Below are positions 28,910-36,974 of a stretch of DNA of 64,000 nt, one piece after another (the first letter of the stretch is position 1; every line of letters starts with the position of its first letter). The notes beneath the pieces were generated by a model. The model saw only the letters and a program-made list of their open reading frames with translations, ran no database searches and was not told the DNA's origin. Source of the DNA: Azospirillum oleiclasticum (GTDB lineage: Bacteria; Pseudomonadota; Alphaproteobacteria; Azospirillales; Azospirillaceae). The stretch lies in the NCBI RefSeq assembly GCF_013423485.1, contig NZ_JABFFR010000001.1, positions 496,001 to 560,000 of the forward strand. The letters run 5' to 3'. A program made the position numbers and the translations under genes.

Positions 28910-29886
28910 GCCACGCCCTCCGCGCCGATGTTCCCCAGCCGACGGTCGCGGGTCAGCAGGTCGAGCACCGCCATGCGGACGGCGACACCGAGCTCCACCT
29001 GGTCCAGAATCAGCGAGCGCTTGATGTCGTCCGCCACCTCGCTGTCGATCTCCACACCGCGGTTCATCGGGCCAGGGTGCATGATCAGCGCGTTGGGCTT
29101 CGCCACCTCCAGCTTCTCGTAGTCGAGGCCGTAGAAGTAGAAGTACTCGCGCGTGGAGGGGATGTACTGGCCGGCCATGCGCTCGGTCTGGAGCCGCAGC
29201 ATCATCACGATGTCCGCATCCTTGAGGCCCGTCTTCATGTGGTGGTGGACCTCAACGCCGAGCCGCTCGATCTGAGAGGGCAGCAGCGTGGGTGGTGCGA
29301 CGACGCGCACATGGGCGCCCATCGCGTTCAACAGATGGATGTTGGAGCGGGCGACGCGGCTGTGCAGCACGTCGCCGCAGATGGCGACCACCAGACCCTC
29401 CAGTCGGCCGAGCCGGCGCCGGATGGTCAGGGCGTCGAGCAGCGCCTGGGTCGGGTGCTCGTGGTTGCCGTCGCCGGCGTTGATGACCGCGCAATTCACC
29501 TTGTCGGACAGCAGCTTGACCGCACCGCTGTCGGAGTGGCGCACCACCAGCGCGTCGAGATGCATGGCGTTCAGCGTCATCGCCGTGTCGATGAGCGTCT
29601 CGCCCTTTTTCACAGAACTGGCGTCCACCGCCATGTTGATGACGTCGGCCCCCAGCCGCTTGCCCGCCAGTTCGAAGGAGGTGCGGGTGCGCGTCGAGTT
29701 CTCGAAGAACAGGTTGACCAGCGTGCGCCCGGTCAGCAGCGCCGACTTGGTCATCGGGCGTCGACTCTGCTCGACGTAGCCGTCGGCGAGGTCGAGGATG
29801 AGGGAAATCTCGTGCGCCCGCAGCCCCTCGATTCCGAGCAGGTGGCGGTACGGAAGTCGCAGCGACTGGTCGGGCTGGTCGGTCAT
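28906..29886 (-). CDS. pyrB: aspartate carbamoyltransferase catalytic subunit
   Basis: Second step of pyrimidine synthesis: carbamoyl phosphate plus aspartate to carbamoyl aspartate. The 326 residues have the carbamoyl phosphate site ([20 protein letters not shown]), [12 protein letters not shown], and [12 protein letters not shown] near the end. It is the first gene of the likely operon pyrB-pyrC'-plsY. No pyrI regulatory gene is present, which fits the class that associates with a dihydroorotase-like subunit. Confidence 0.96.
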   Translation of the reverse strand: MTDQPDQSLRLPYRHLLGIEGLRAHEISLILDLADGYVEQSRRPMTKSALLTGRTLVNLFFENSTRTRTSFELAGKRLGADVINMAVDASSVKKGETLIDTAMTLNAMHLDALVVRHSDSGAVKLLSDKVNCAVINAGDGNHEHPTQALLDALTIRRRLGRLEGLVVAICGDVLHSRVARSNIHLLNAMGAHVRVVAPPTLLPSQIERLGVEVHHHMKTGLKDADIVMMLRLQTERMAGQYIPSTREYFYFYGLDYEKLEVAKPNALIMHPGPMNRGVEIDSEVADDIKRSLILDQVELGVAVRMAVLDLLTRDRRLGNIGAEGVA

Positions 29887-29961
29887 GGCGCGCGATCATA
29901 GGGACCGCACCCCCGCCCGGCAAGCGCCCGCCCATGCGCTGGGCGGAACCGACGGATGCGC

Positions 29962-30465
29962 CTACAGGTAGGCGATCAGACGCCCGCAGATCAGCACGCC
30001 GATCCAGGCGATCAGCGATAGCGCGCCGGCGACTCGGGCTGCGGGGGGAGGGCGCAGGTCGGCCCAGGATTCCATGCGCCGGCCGATGCCGTTGTGGAAC
30101 ACGACGATGTTGACCAGCCCCACCGCCAGCAACCCCATCTTGGCCCAGAACATCGGGTTTTCGGCGAAGGCCGTGGCTTCGGAGGTGAAGAGGAGCAGGC
30201 CCGCCGGCACCGCGATCAGGAAGCCGGTGACGGAGACCGGTAGCAGCAGCCGGCCCAGATGGTCGGCCGGAACCAGAGGCCTCGCCGCCAGGAGCCGCAG
30301 GTCGTAGACCACGATGGACCCGACCAGCAGCGCGAAGCCGATGATGTGCAGGGTCTCCACCGCCGGGAACAGCCAGAGGGACGAGCGCATCGCCTCCCCG
30401 ACCGGGGAGCGCTCGACCGCCTCCAGCAGGCCCATGGCGCCGCCGGCGGAGTGCTGGTGCTCCAT
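29962..30465 (-). CDS. DUF6644-like membrane protein
   Basis: A 167-residue protein with four predicted membrane helices (for example LHIIGFALLVGSIVVYDLRLL and VNIVVFHNGIGRRMESW). The pattern resembles the DUF6644 family, function unknown. The ATG at 30465 shares one base with the stop of the upstream DUF6152-like gene (TGATG), so the two are translationally coupled. The longer in-frame extension to 30636 merely overlaps that gene. Confidence 0.75.
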   Translation of the reverse strand: MEHQHSAGGAMGLLEAVERSPVGEAMRSSLWLFPAVETLHIIGFALLVGSIVVYDLRLLAARPLVPADHLGRLLLPVSVTGFLIAVPAGLLLFTSEATAFAENPMFWAKMGLLAVGLVNIVVFHNGIGRRMESWADLRPPPAARVAGALSLIAWIGVLICGRLIAYL

Positions 30466-30818
30466 CAGCGCAGCGGGACGGACTTGCCGTCCACCGTGAT
30501 GGTTTCCGCCCGCAGTTCCGCCGGTTCCGAGCGGCTGACATAGCCCTCGACCGTAACGGTCTGGCCCGCCTTCACCGCGCCGTCGGGCAGGCCGCGGCTC
30601 GACATGCGGGTGATGGGGGCGAGCACAATGTCCCAAACCTTGCCGCCCGCCTCCAGCTTCAACGCCGCATGCGGGTTGCTGTAGGCGATGGACTGGACCG
30701 TGCCGGTCAGTGACACGGTCTTGCTGCTGTCATAGCCGCCCCAGCCGTGGTGGGCGAGTGCGGGTCCCGAGGCGAGGCCAAGAGCCAGGGCCGTGGCGAG
30801 TGTCGTGCGTCGGAGCAT
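30465..30818 (-). CDS. DUF6152-like secreted protein
   Basis: A 117-residue periplasmic protein with a clear signal peptide (TTLATALALGLASGPALA, cleavage before HHGWGGYD). The mature part forms a small OB-like or beta-rich domain (SLTGTVQSIAYSNPHAALKL, GQTVTVEGYVSRS). The HHGW start of the mature protein is characteristic of the DUF6152 family. It is coupled to the downstream membrane protein, so they may act together; function is unknown. Confidence 0.8.
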   Translation of the reverse strand: MLRRTTLATALALGLASGPALAHHGWGGYDSSKTVSLTGTVQSIAYSNPHAALKLEAGGKVWDIVLAPITRMSSRGLPDGAVKAGQTVTVEGYVSRSEPAELRAETITVDGKSVPLR

Positions 30819-30893
30819 GAACTGATTTCCTCCCCGTCGTTACCTGCAGGGAAATGGACGCGCGGAACGTGTGTGGCAAGGGCAGAGCGCGCG

Positions 30894-31817
30894 TCACATC
30901 TTCGTGGGTGACTGGGAGATGGTTTCAACAGCGTATCGTTCCGCTTCGGAAAAAATCCAGTCGCGGAAAGCCTTTACCTTGGGCCGGGCGAAATAGTGAT
31001 GGGGAGCTACGACGTAATAGGCGTAGTCGCCCGGCAGCGTCACCGTGAACAGCCGCACCAGCCGTCCGGCGGCAAGGTCGTCGGCCACCAGCACCTCGCG
31101 CGCGAGCGCGATCCCCTGGCCGTCCGTCGCCGCCTGGATGAGCAGGGCGGAGTCGGTGTAGCGCGGGCCGCGCGTGACATCGATGCCGGTCACCCCCGCC
31201 GCCTCGAACCAGTTGGTCCAGTTGATCATGTAATCGTCGTGCAGCAGCGTGTGGTGGCGCAGGTCGTCGGGTGTGCGGAGCGGCTTCGGGCCCTTGAGCA
31301 TGTACGGGGCGCAGACGGGAAAGATGTCCTCCTTCATCAGCCGTTCCGCCCGCACCCCGGGCCAGCGTCCGAGCCCGAAGCGGATGGCTACGTCCACGTC
31401 CTGCTGCGCGAAATCGGTGATCTGCGGGTTGGACTGGAGCAGCACATCGATGTCGGGGTGCAGGGCCTGGAACCGCCCCAGCCGCATCACCAGCCATTTC
31501 GCCGCGAGCGACGGCATGGTCGAGACGGTCAGCGACCCCGCTTGATCCCGCCGGAACAGCCGTTCGGTGGCGTGGGCCAGCGTGTCGAGCGCGTCCTTCA
31601 CGGACGGCAGATAGGCCTGCCCAGCTTCGGTCAGGATCAGCGCGCGGTTCATGCGCCGGAACAGCGGCATCGCCAGCCACTCCTCCAGCCCCTTGATCTG
31701 ATGGCTGATGGCGGCCTGGGTGACGTGCAACTCCTCCGCCGCCTTGGTGAAGGACAGATGGCGCGCCGCCGCCTCGAAGGCGCGCAGGGCGTTGAGGGGG
31801 GGCAGGCGGCGGGACAT
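30894..31817 (-). CDS. LysR-family transcriptional regulator, GcvA-like
   Basis: A 307-residue regulator with an N-terminal winged helix-turn-helix (LSFTKAAEELHVTQAAISHQ, near residues 20-40) and a substrate-binding effector domain. MSRRLPPLNALRAFEAAARH is the usual start of GcvA-type members, so the ATG at 31817 is chosen over 31925. A palindrome 14 bp upstream of this start probably is its operator. The regulated target could be itself or the divergent DUF1127 gene. Confidence 0.9.
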   Translation of the reverse strand: MSRRLPPLNALRAFEAAARHLSFTKAAEELHVTQAAISHQIKGLEEWLAMPLFRRMNRALILTEAGQAYLPSVKDALDTLAHATERLFRRDQAGSLTVSTMPSLAAKWLVMRLGRFQALHPDIDVLLQSNPQITDFAQQDVDVAIRFGLGRWPGVRAERLMKEDIFPVCAPYMLKGPKPLRTPDDLRHHTLLHDDYMINWTNWFEAAGVTGIDVTRGPRYTDSALLIQAATDGQGIALAREVLVADDLAAGRLVRLFTVTLPGDYAYYVVAPHHYFARPKVKAFRDWIFSEAERYAVETISQSPTKM

Positions 31818-31830
31818 CGGGCGTCGCTTC

Positions 31831-31849
31831 GGATTAGTTTTGCTAATCC
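31831..31849. promoter_or_regulatory. palindromic LysR/GcvA-type operator
   Basis: GGATTAG and CTAATCC form a perfect 7-bp inverted repeat around TTTTG. It contains the T-N11-A spacing of LysR boxes, and CTAAT is the core reported for GcvA sites in Escherichia coli. It lies just upstream of the lysR start in the divergent intergenic region, as expected for autoregulation. Confidence 0.68.
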
Positions 31850-31966
31850 AGCTTATGAGAAAGCGTCGTTTGTCCGCAAGAAGCGGGTGGCTCATTCTCC
31901 TGGTCAGCGAGAGAGTTCGCAGCACGCGGCCGGGGGCCGCAACACCCGAGGACGAGGGGAACGACC

Positions 31967-32200
31967 ATGAGCCAGAGCAATCACAGCGTCACGGCCCCGG
32001 TGGCCCAGTCCGACACCGGCATCGTCGCCCGCGCGGTGGGCCGCGGCATCTTCGCCGCCTTCGAAGTGGCCGGGATTTGGATGGAGCGCTACCGCGAGCG
32101 CCGTGCCCTGCAGGCCCTTCCCGACCACCTGCTGCATGACATCGGCGTCTCCCGTGCCGACGCGAACCAGGAGAGCGACAAGCCCTTCTGGCAGGGGTGA
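31967..32200 (+). CDS. DUF1127 domain protein
   Basis: A 77-residue protein ending in the DUF1127 motif (YRERRALQALPDHLLHDIGVSRADAN). Small proteins of this family are common in alphaproteobacteria and several have roles in phosphate, carbon or RNA metabolism. The gene is divergent from the lysR-type gene, with a palindromic operator between them, which suggests control by that regulator. Confidence 0.88.
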   Translation: MSQSNHSVTAPVAQSDTGIVARAVGRGIFAAFEVAGIWMERYRERRALQALPDHLLHDIGVSRADANQESDKPFWQG

Positions 32201-32310
32201 GACGGCGGTTCGGCGGACAGCGCTTGAACGCGGCCCCCGGCGGGCGTATTTTCGAGGGGAGAACCGGGGAGCGGTCCTTTCGCCCCCCCGCCTCTCCTAG
32301 GGCCTCATTA

Positions 32311-32340
32311 TGATCAGGACGAGTCGCAGTCGCCTGATCA
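32311..32340. repeat. inverted repeat TGATCAGG / CCTGATCA
   Basis: Perfect 8-bp arms at 32311-32318 and 32333-32340 with a 14-base loop, in the gap between the convergent DUF1127 and AEC genes. No T run follows. It may be part of a terminator or a protein-binding site. Confidence 0.5.
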
Positions 32341-32390
32341 CCATGTGGAACACTAGAAGACGTGCAGGCTTGGCCATACACACCCCCGTT

Positions 32391-32429
32391 GTGATACCGG
32401 CGTGGGATCCCATGCCCCGCCGGTATCAC
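32391..32429. repeat. inverted repeat GTGATACCGGC / GCCGGTATCAC
   Basis: Perfect 11-bp arms at 32391-32401 and 32419-32429. The 17-base loop itself contains the 10-bp palindrome TGGGATCCCA. It lies 67 bp beyond the end of the AEC transporter gene. The lack of a T run makes a simple intrinsic terminator uncertain. Confidence 0.6.
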
Positions 32430-32495
32430 ACGCCTTAACACCGCCATCCGTATGTGTGAAGCGCGGCATTTTCCCGTGCCGCGGGTCTCTGCCGG

Positions 32496-33413
32496 TCAGC
32501 GGTAGAGGGCCAACACCAGCGGGATGGTCAGCGCGGCCAGCAGGGTCTGCACGGTGATGATGCCGGCGATCAGCGTGTGGTCGCCGCCCATCTGGCGCGC
32601 CAGCGCGTAGGCGCTGGCCGAGCAGGGCAGGGCGTTGAACAGCACGGCGATGGTCAGCGTCAACCCCTGCACGCCGATCAGCATGCCCAGCAACGCCGTG
32701 ATTCCCGGCATCAGCACCAGCTTCGTCACGGTGGCGATGGCGACCCCCATGCCGGCCGCCCGCGCCGCCGCGAGGTCGAGGCCTGCCCCCACCGACAGCA
32801 GCCCGATGGGCAGGGCGGCGCGGCCGAGGATCTCGATGAAGGGGCCGGCCACCGGTGGCTTGCCGACGCCGGACAGGTTGAGCCAGGTGCCGGCCGCCGC
32901 CGCCAGGATGATCGGGTTGCGGATCAGCCCACCCAGCACCGAGCCGAGGCTGACCCCCTTCGCGTCCCGCCCGAACCGGGCGTGGATGACGACGCAGAGG
33001 ATGTTGACCAGCGGGATCACCACCGCGATCCCGACCGCCGCCAGCGTGACGCCCGGGGTGGCGTAGAGCGCCTTCGCCCCGGCCAGCCCGACATAGGTGT
33101 TGACCCGCATCGACCCCTGGAACACCGAGGCGTAGGCCGGCCCGTCCATGGTCAGGAATCGGCGCGCCGCCAGCATGATCACCGTGGCCGCCGCCACCCC
33201 GCCGATCATCGCCGCCGACATCGGCCAGACCGCGAGGTCGCCCAGCGACGCCTTCGCCAGCTCGTCGATGATCAGGCAGGGGAAGAACAGGAAATAGGTC
33301 AGCCGGTCGGCCGGCGCCCAGAAGCTGTCCGGCACAATCTCCTGCCGCCGGATCGCATGGCCGAACAGGATCAGCAGGAAGATGGGTGCGAGCGCACCGA
33401 AGACGGGGAGCAT
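32496..33413 (-). CDS. AEC family transporter
   Basis: A 305-residue inner-membrane carrier with about ten helices in two halves. The start (VFGALAPIFLLILFGHAIRR), the conserved GSMRVNTYVGLAG, PLGxLSVGAGLDL-like segment and the end FNALPCSASAYALARQMGGD fit the auxin efflux carrier family, which exports organic acids or similar anions. The substrate is not predictable. It starts 27 bp after the ruvX stop on the same strand. Confidence 0.9.
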   Translation of the reverse strand: MLPVFGALAPIFLLILFGHAIRRQEIVPDSFWAPADRLTYFLFFPCLIIDELAKASLGDLAVWPMSAAMIGGVAAATVIMLAARRFLTMDGPAYASVFQGSMRVNTYVGLAGAKALYATPGVTLAAVGIAVVIPLVNILCVVIHARFGRDAKGVSLGSVLGGLIRNPIILAAAAGTWLNLSGVGKPPVAGPFIEILGRAALPIGLLSVGAGLDLAAARAAGMGVAIATVTKLVLMPGITALLGMLIGVQGLTLTIAVLFNALPCSASAYALARQMGGDHTLIAGIITVQTLLAALTIPLVLALYR

Positions 33414-33440
33414 GGAGGTAGGGCGGCGTCCTGGAGAGGG

Positions 33441-33941
33441 TCACCCCCCGGCGGACGACCGCATGTGCGACAGGGCGTCGAGGGCGCCTTGAAGGATATA
33501 CGCCGCCGCCATCTTGTCCACGACCTCGCCGCGGCGTTTGCGGGTCATGTCGGCCTCGCCGATCATGAACCTCTCGACCGCCATGGTGGACATGCGCTCG
33601 TCCCAGAAGGCGATCTCAGGTTCGCCACCCAGCAGGTCGGCGCGTTCCACCAGGTTGCGGGCGAATTGCCGCACGGACTGGGCGCGCGGCCCCTCGCTGC
33701 CGTCCATGTTCAGCGGCATGCCGACGATCAGCCCGCCGACTCCGTAATCCTTGATCACCTTCGCCAACGCGGCGCAGTCCGCCGCCAGCTTCTTGCCGCG
33801 CTGGATGGTGCCGATGGGCGACGCGACGACGAGGCGCGGATCGGAAATCGCCATGCCGATGGTGGTCTCGCCCACATCGAGGCCGAGCAGGCGCTGATCA
33901 CGGCCGATGCGGCCGGCGAGGTCTTGCAGAGTGCGGATCAT
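33441..33941 (-). CDS. ruvX: Holliday junction resolvase-like protein RuvX (YqgF)
   Basis: RNase H-fold protein of the YqgF/RuvX family, 166 residues. The acidic motif LLGLDVGETTIGMAISD, the central VGMPLNMDGSEGPRAQSV and the late EIAFWDERMSTMAVERFM, KMAAAYILQG are all present. The family is implicated in pre-16S rRNA processing. The ATG at 33941 is chosen; an earlier in-frame start at 33965 adds eight residues. It is divergent from gatC. Confidence 0.93.
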   Translation of the reverse strand: MIRTLQDLAGRIGRDQRLLGLDVGETTIGMAISDPRLVVASPIGTIQRGKKLAADCAALAKVIKDYGVGGLIVGMPLNMDGSEGPRAQSVRQFARNLVERADLLGGEPEIAFWDERMSTMAVERFMIGEADMTRKRRGEVVDKMAAAYILQGALDALSHMRSSAGG

Positions 33942-34063
33942 GGCGCGGACACTACGCGCCGGCACCGCGCCGCGTCCAGCCGTCGTTGCAGCGGGCGGAC
34001 GGGGATGCTAGCGTGCCGCCGCTTCGTTATACCGATTTCGTCCGCGCTGGAGAGAGTAAAGGC

Positions 34064-34351
34064 ATGTCGCTCGACAAGGCCACGGTGGCCAGGATCGCGC
34101 ATCTGGCCCGCATCAAGGTGCCCGAGGAAGAGCTGGACCATCTGGCCGGGGAGCTGAGCCAGATCCTGAGCTTCGTCGAACAACTGAACGAGGTCGACAC
34201 CGGCAACGTGCCGCCGATGACCAGCGTCGCCGCGCAGAAGCTGCGCCGCCGCAAGGACGAGGTGACGGACGGCGGCATCCAGGACGCCGTCCTGAAGAAC
34301 GGGCCGGAGACGGCCGAGGGATTCTACGTGGTGCCGAAGGTGGTGGAGTGA
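34064..34351 (+). CDS. gatC: Asp-tRNA(Asn)/Glu-tRNA(Gln) amidotransferase subunit C
   Basis: A 95-residue GatC, the small subunit that wraps around GatA and stabilises the GatCAB complex. [24 protein letters not shown] and the C-terminal ALKNGPE-like segment ([20 protein letters not shown]) are characteristic. The ATG at 34064 follows GGAGAGAG. The stop shares a base with the gatA start (TGATG). Confidence 0.95.
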   Translation: MSLDKATVARIAHLARIKVPEEELDHLAGELSQILSFVEQLNEVDTGNVPPMTSVAAQKLRRRKDEVTDGGIQDAVLKNGPETAEGFYVVPKVVE

Positions 34352-35832
34352 TGGGCGCGTTGAACCGTCTGACCATGGCGGAGGCCATCGACGGCCTCGC
34401 CCGCAAGGAGTTCACCGCGGTCGAGCTGACCGAGGCCCACATCAAGGCCACCGAGGCCCTGCGGCCCTTCAACGCCTACATCACCGAGACGCCGGAGGTG
34501 GCGCTCGCCATGGCGAAGGCGTCGGACGAGCGCCGCGCGAAGGGCGGGGCCGGACCGATGGAGGGTATCCCCATCGCGGTGAAGGACCTGTTCTGCACCA
34601 AGGACGTCCAGACGACCGCCGCCAGCCACATCCTGGGCGGCTTCAAGCCACCCTACGAATCGACCGTCACCAGCAACCTGTGGCGCGACGGCGCGGTCAT
34701 GCTGGGCAAGGTGAACCTGGACGAGTTCGCCATGGGCTCGGCCAACATCACCTCTCATCACGGCGACGTGGTGAGCCCGTGGAGTCCCGGCGAGCCGGGC
34801 AACTGGTCGCGGCGCATCGTGCCCGGCGGCAGCTCCGGCGGCTCGGCCGCGACGGTGGCGGCGCGGGCGGCGCTGGGGGCGACCGGTACCGATACGGGCG
34901 GATCGATCCGCCAGCCCGCCGGCTTCACCGGCATCGTCGGGGTGAAGCCCACCTACGGCCGCTGCTCGCGCTGGGGCATCGTCGCCTTCGCGTCCTCGCT
35001 GGACCAGGCCGGGCCGATGGCGCGCACGGTGAAGGACACGGCGATCATGCTGCGCTCCATGTGCGGCTTCGATCCCAAGGACTCGACCAGCGTCGACATG
35101 CCGGTGCCGGACTTCGCCGCCGCACTGACCGGCGACATCCGCGGCCTGCGCGTGGGCATCCCTAAGGAATACCGTGTCGACGGCATGCCGGCGGAGATCG
35201 AGGCGCTGTGGCAGAAGGGCGTGGAGTGGCTGAAGGCCGCGGGCGCGGTGCCCGTCGACATCAGCCTGCCGCACACCAAGTACGCTCTGCCCGCCTATTA
35301 CATCGTGGCCCCGGCGGAGGCGTCGTCCAACCTCGCCCGCTACGACGGCGTGCGCTTCGGCCTGCGGGTCGAGGGCGGCAACCTGAAGGAGCTGTACGAG
35401 AACACCCGCGGCGCCGGCTTCGGCAAGGAGGTGCGGCGGCGCATCCTGATCGGCACCTACGTGCTGTCGGCCGGCTATTACGACGCCTACTACCTGCAGG
35501 CGCAAAAGGTGCGGACCCGCATCAAGTGGGACTTCGACCAGGCGTTCCAGCTCTGCGACGTCATCCTCACGCCCACCGCGCCCAGCACGGCCTTCGGCAT
35601 CGGTGAGAAGATGGACGACCCGATCCAGATGTACCTGAACGACGTCTTCACCGTGCCGGTCAACCTCGCCGGCCTGCCGGGCATGAGCGTGCCCGCCGGC
35701 GTGGGCGCCGACGGTCTGCCGCTGGGCCTGCAACTCATCGGCCGCCCCTTCGACGAGGAGACGATGCTGAAGGTCGGCGCGGTGTTGGAGCAGGCGGCGG
35801 GCTTCAAGACGGAACCGCCGTTCGTGGCGTAA
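34351..35832 (+). CDS. gatA: Asp-tRNA(Asn)/Glu-tRNA(Gln) amidotransferase subunit A
   Basis: Glutaminase subunit that supplies ammonia to GatB. It is 493 residues, amidase signature family. The Ser-cisSer-Lys triad is visible: Lys in [14 protein letters not shown], and the two Ser residues in [14 protein letters not shown] and [12 protein letters not shown]. It is coupled to gatC by a one-base overlap. gatB is not adjacent but 3.8 kb downstream. Confidence 0.96.
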   Translation: MGALNRLTMAEAIDGLARKEFTAVELTEAHIKATEALRPFNAYITETPEVALAMAKASDERRAKGGAGPMEGIPIAVKDLFCTKDVQTTAASHILGGFKPPYESTVTSNLWRDGAVMLGKVNLDEFAMGSANITSHHGDVVSPWSPGEPGNWSRRIVPGGSSGGSAATVAARAALGATGTDTGGSIRQPAGFTGIVGVKPTYGRCSRWGIVAFASSLDQAGPMARTVKDTAIMLRSMCGFDPKDSTSVDMPVPDFAAALTGDIRGLRVGIPKEYRVDGMPAEIEALWQKGVEWLKAAGAVPVDISLPHTKYALPAYYIVAPAEASSNLARYDGVRFGLRVEGGNLKELYENTRGAGFGKEVRRRILIGTYVLSAGYYDAYYLQAQKVRTRIKWDFDQAFQLCDVILTPTAPSTAFGIGEKMDDPIQMYLNDVFTVPVNLAGLPGMSVPAGVGADGLPLGLQLIGRPFDEETMLKVGAVLEQAAGFKTEPPFVA

Positions 35833-35842
35833 GTGTCCCGTG

Positions 35843-35870
35843 CGTCCCGGCGCGTTGCGGCGCCGGGACG
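35843..35870 (+). terminator. GC-rich hairpin after gatA
   Basis: CGTCCCGGCGC and GCGCCGGGACG form a perfect 11-bp stem with a 6-base loop, ten bases after the gatA stop. There is no T run. It is probably a transcription terminator or 3' stabiliser of gatCA. Confidence 0.55.
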
Positions 35871-35944
35871 AGAAGGCGTCGTCGGTGCCGATCGCACCGT
35901 CGTGGAGCGGGTCAATCCCCGGCGCAGGCGCCCTGGACCGCCAT

Positions 35945-36604
35945 TCAGCCCTCCGGTGAAAAATACCGGGCGATCTCCGTTCCGGCGAAGCGCTCGACCA
36001 AACTGTCGTAGTTCTGGATTGTCTCCCGCCGCGTCAATCGCCTTTGCCGGCGGAACGGGCTGTTCAGCGGACAGTGGGAGAGCCCGAGAAAGTCGAGGCA
36101 CACAGTGTGGCCGTTCGGCTTCGTCAACTCCTCGTAGGACAGTTGGATTTGCGGGAAGCCCGCCAGCCCCTTCTCCAGAATAAGATCGTTTTCTCGGAAC
36201 AGTGTGATTTCCGATTCCAGGTCGTCAGGATCAATAGACAGCGTATGGACTGTGTATTCCCCGAAATCGGACCGCCATGACGAGTTTATCTGCGCCAGGC
36301 GCATTGAGATGTATTGATCAAGCTTGTTGTCCCGATACAGCCTGATGACCTTGTAGCCATGGATTTTCATGAATTCGACGATCTCGGGATACGCCGTGAT
36401 GTGTTGGAGCGCGAGTTTGAAGCCCGACGCCGATTTGCCACTGGTGTGCACATGGCTTTCGACGTGCTCGAACAGCCGGTCACCGATCCCCGAATAAGCC
36501 AGAAGCTCTCCGTGACATTGGGCATCGGGATGCGAGTGGAGGAGGCCTTCAAGATAGCTCGATCCTTGCCGCCCGATGAAGGCGATGACGAATTTCAAGT
36601 CCAT
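35945..36604 (-). CDS. sulfotransferase-like protein
   Basis: A 219-residue protein with the two PAPS-binding signatures of sulfotransferases: near the N-terminus FVIAFIGRQGSSYLEGLLHS (5'-phosphosulfate loop) and near residue 95 KVIRLYRDNKLDQYISMRLA (3'-phosphate motif). Such enzymes sulfate polysaccharides, lipids or nodulation factors; the acceptor here is unknown. The ATG at 36604 starts just before the PAPS loop; an ATG at 36658 has its purine run too close. It lies between gatA and gatB, and the DNA just upstream is AT-rich, suggesting acquisition. Confidence 0.72.
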   Translation of the reverse strand: MDLKFVIAFIGRQGSSYLEGLLHSHPDAQCHGELLAYSGIGDRLFEHVESHVHTSGKSASGFKLALQHITAYPEIVEFMKIHGYKVIRLYRDNKLDQYISMRLAQINSSWRSDFGEYTVHTLSIDPDDLESEITLFRENDLILEKGLAGFPQIQLSYEELTKPNGHTVCLDFLGLSHCPLNSPFRRQRRLTRRETIQNYDSLVERFAGTEIARYFSPEG

Positions 36605-36974
36605 GCTCGCGATTCCGCTAGAATGCTGTAGATTTTGGAATATTTGAACGCCAATCATTCCTTTTTATTGCCACGCAAGTCAATAAAATGGGCATGGAGC
36701 ACCCGAAAAGTTGTATGCTTCACGACCGAAGATGTATGGAATTCGGCCTGTATCGATGAAGCGGTCGGGCGCGCGGTGTGCCACCGCCAGGGCAACGTCT
36801 TGAGACATTGCAACCGATGATCGATTCCGGACCGGCGGCTTTTTTTGCGTCGACTGCGCAGGAATCCGCCGGCTCGACCGTAGTCGTCACGGAACCGCCA
36901 CGGAACCGTCCGCAGGCGGTAGCACAAGTGAGGCATGCAGGGCGCCGGTCCCATCCCTGACAAGGCGATTCCCC
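36605..36974. other. AT-rich intergenic region
   Basis: About 370 bp without a convincing gene. Bases 36601-36720 are about 42 percent GC by my count, far below the surrounding genes. It must hold the promoters of the divergent sulfotransferase-like and autotransporter genes. A T run (GGCGGCTTTTTTTGCG) occurs near 36840, but I see no good stem before it. Confidence 0.6.

Noticed and set aside
36778..36850. Possible terminator with a T run near 36840
   Set aside because: No stable stem precedes the T run. The small GCAA/TTGC stem-loop near 36794 has almost no loop and is not followed by T.
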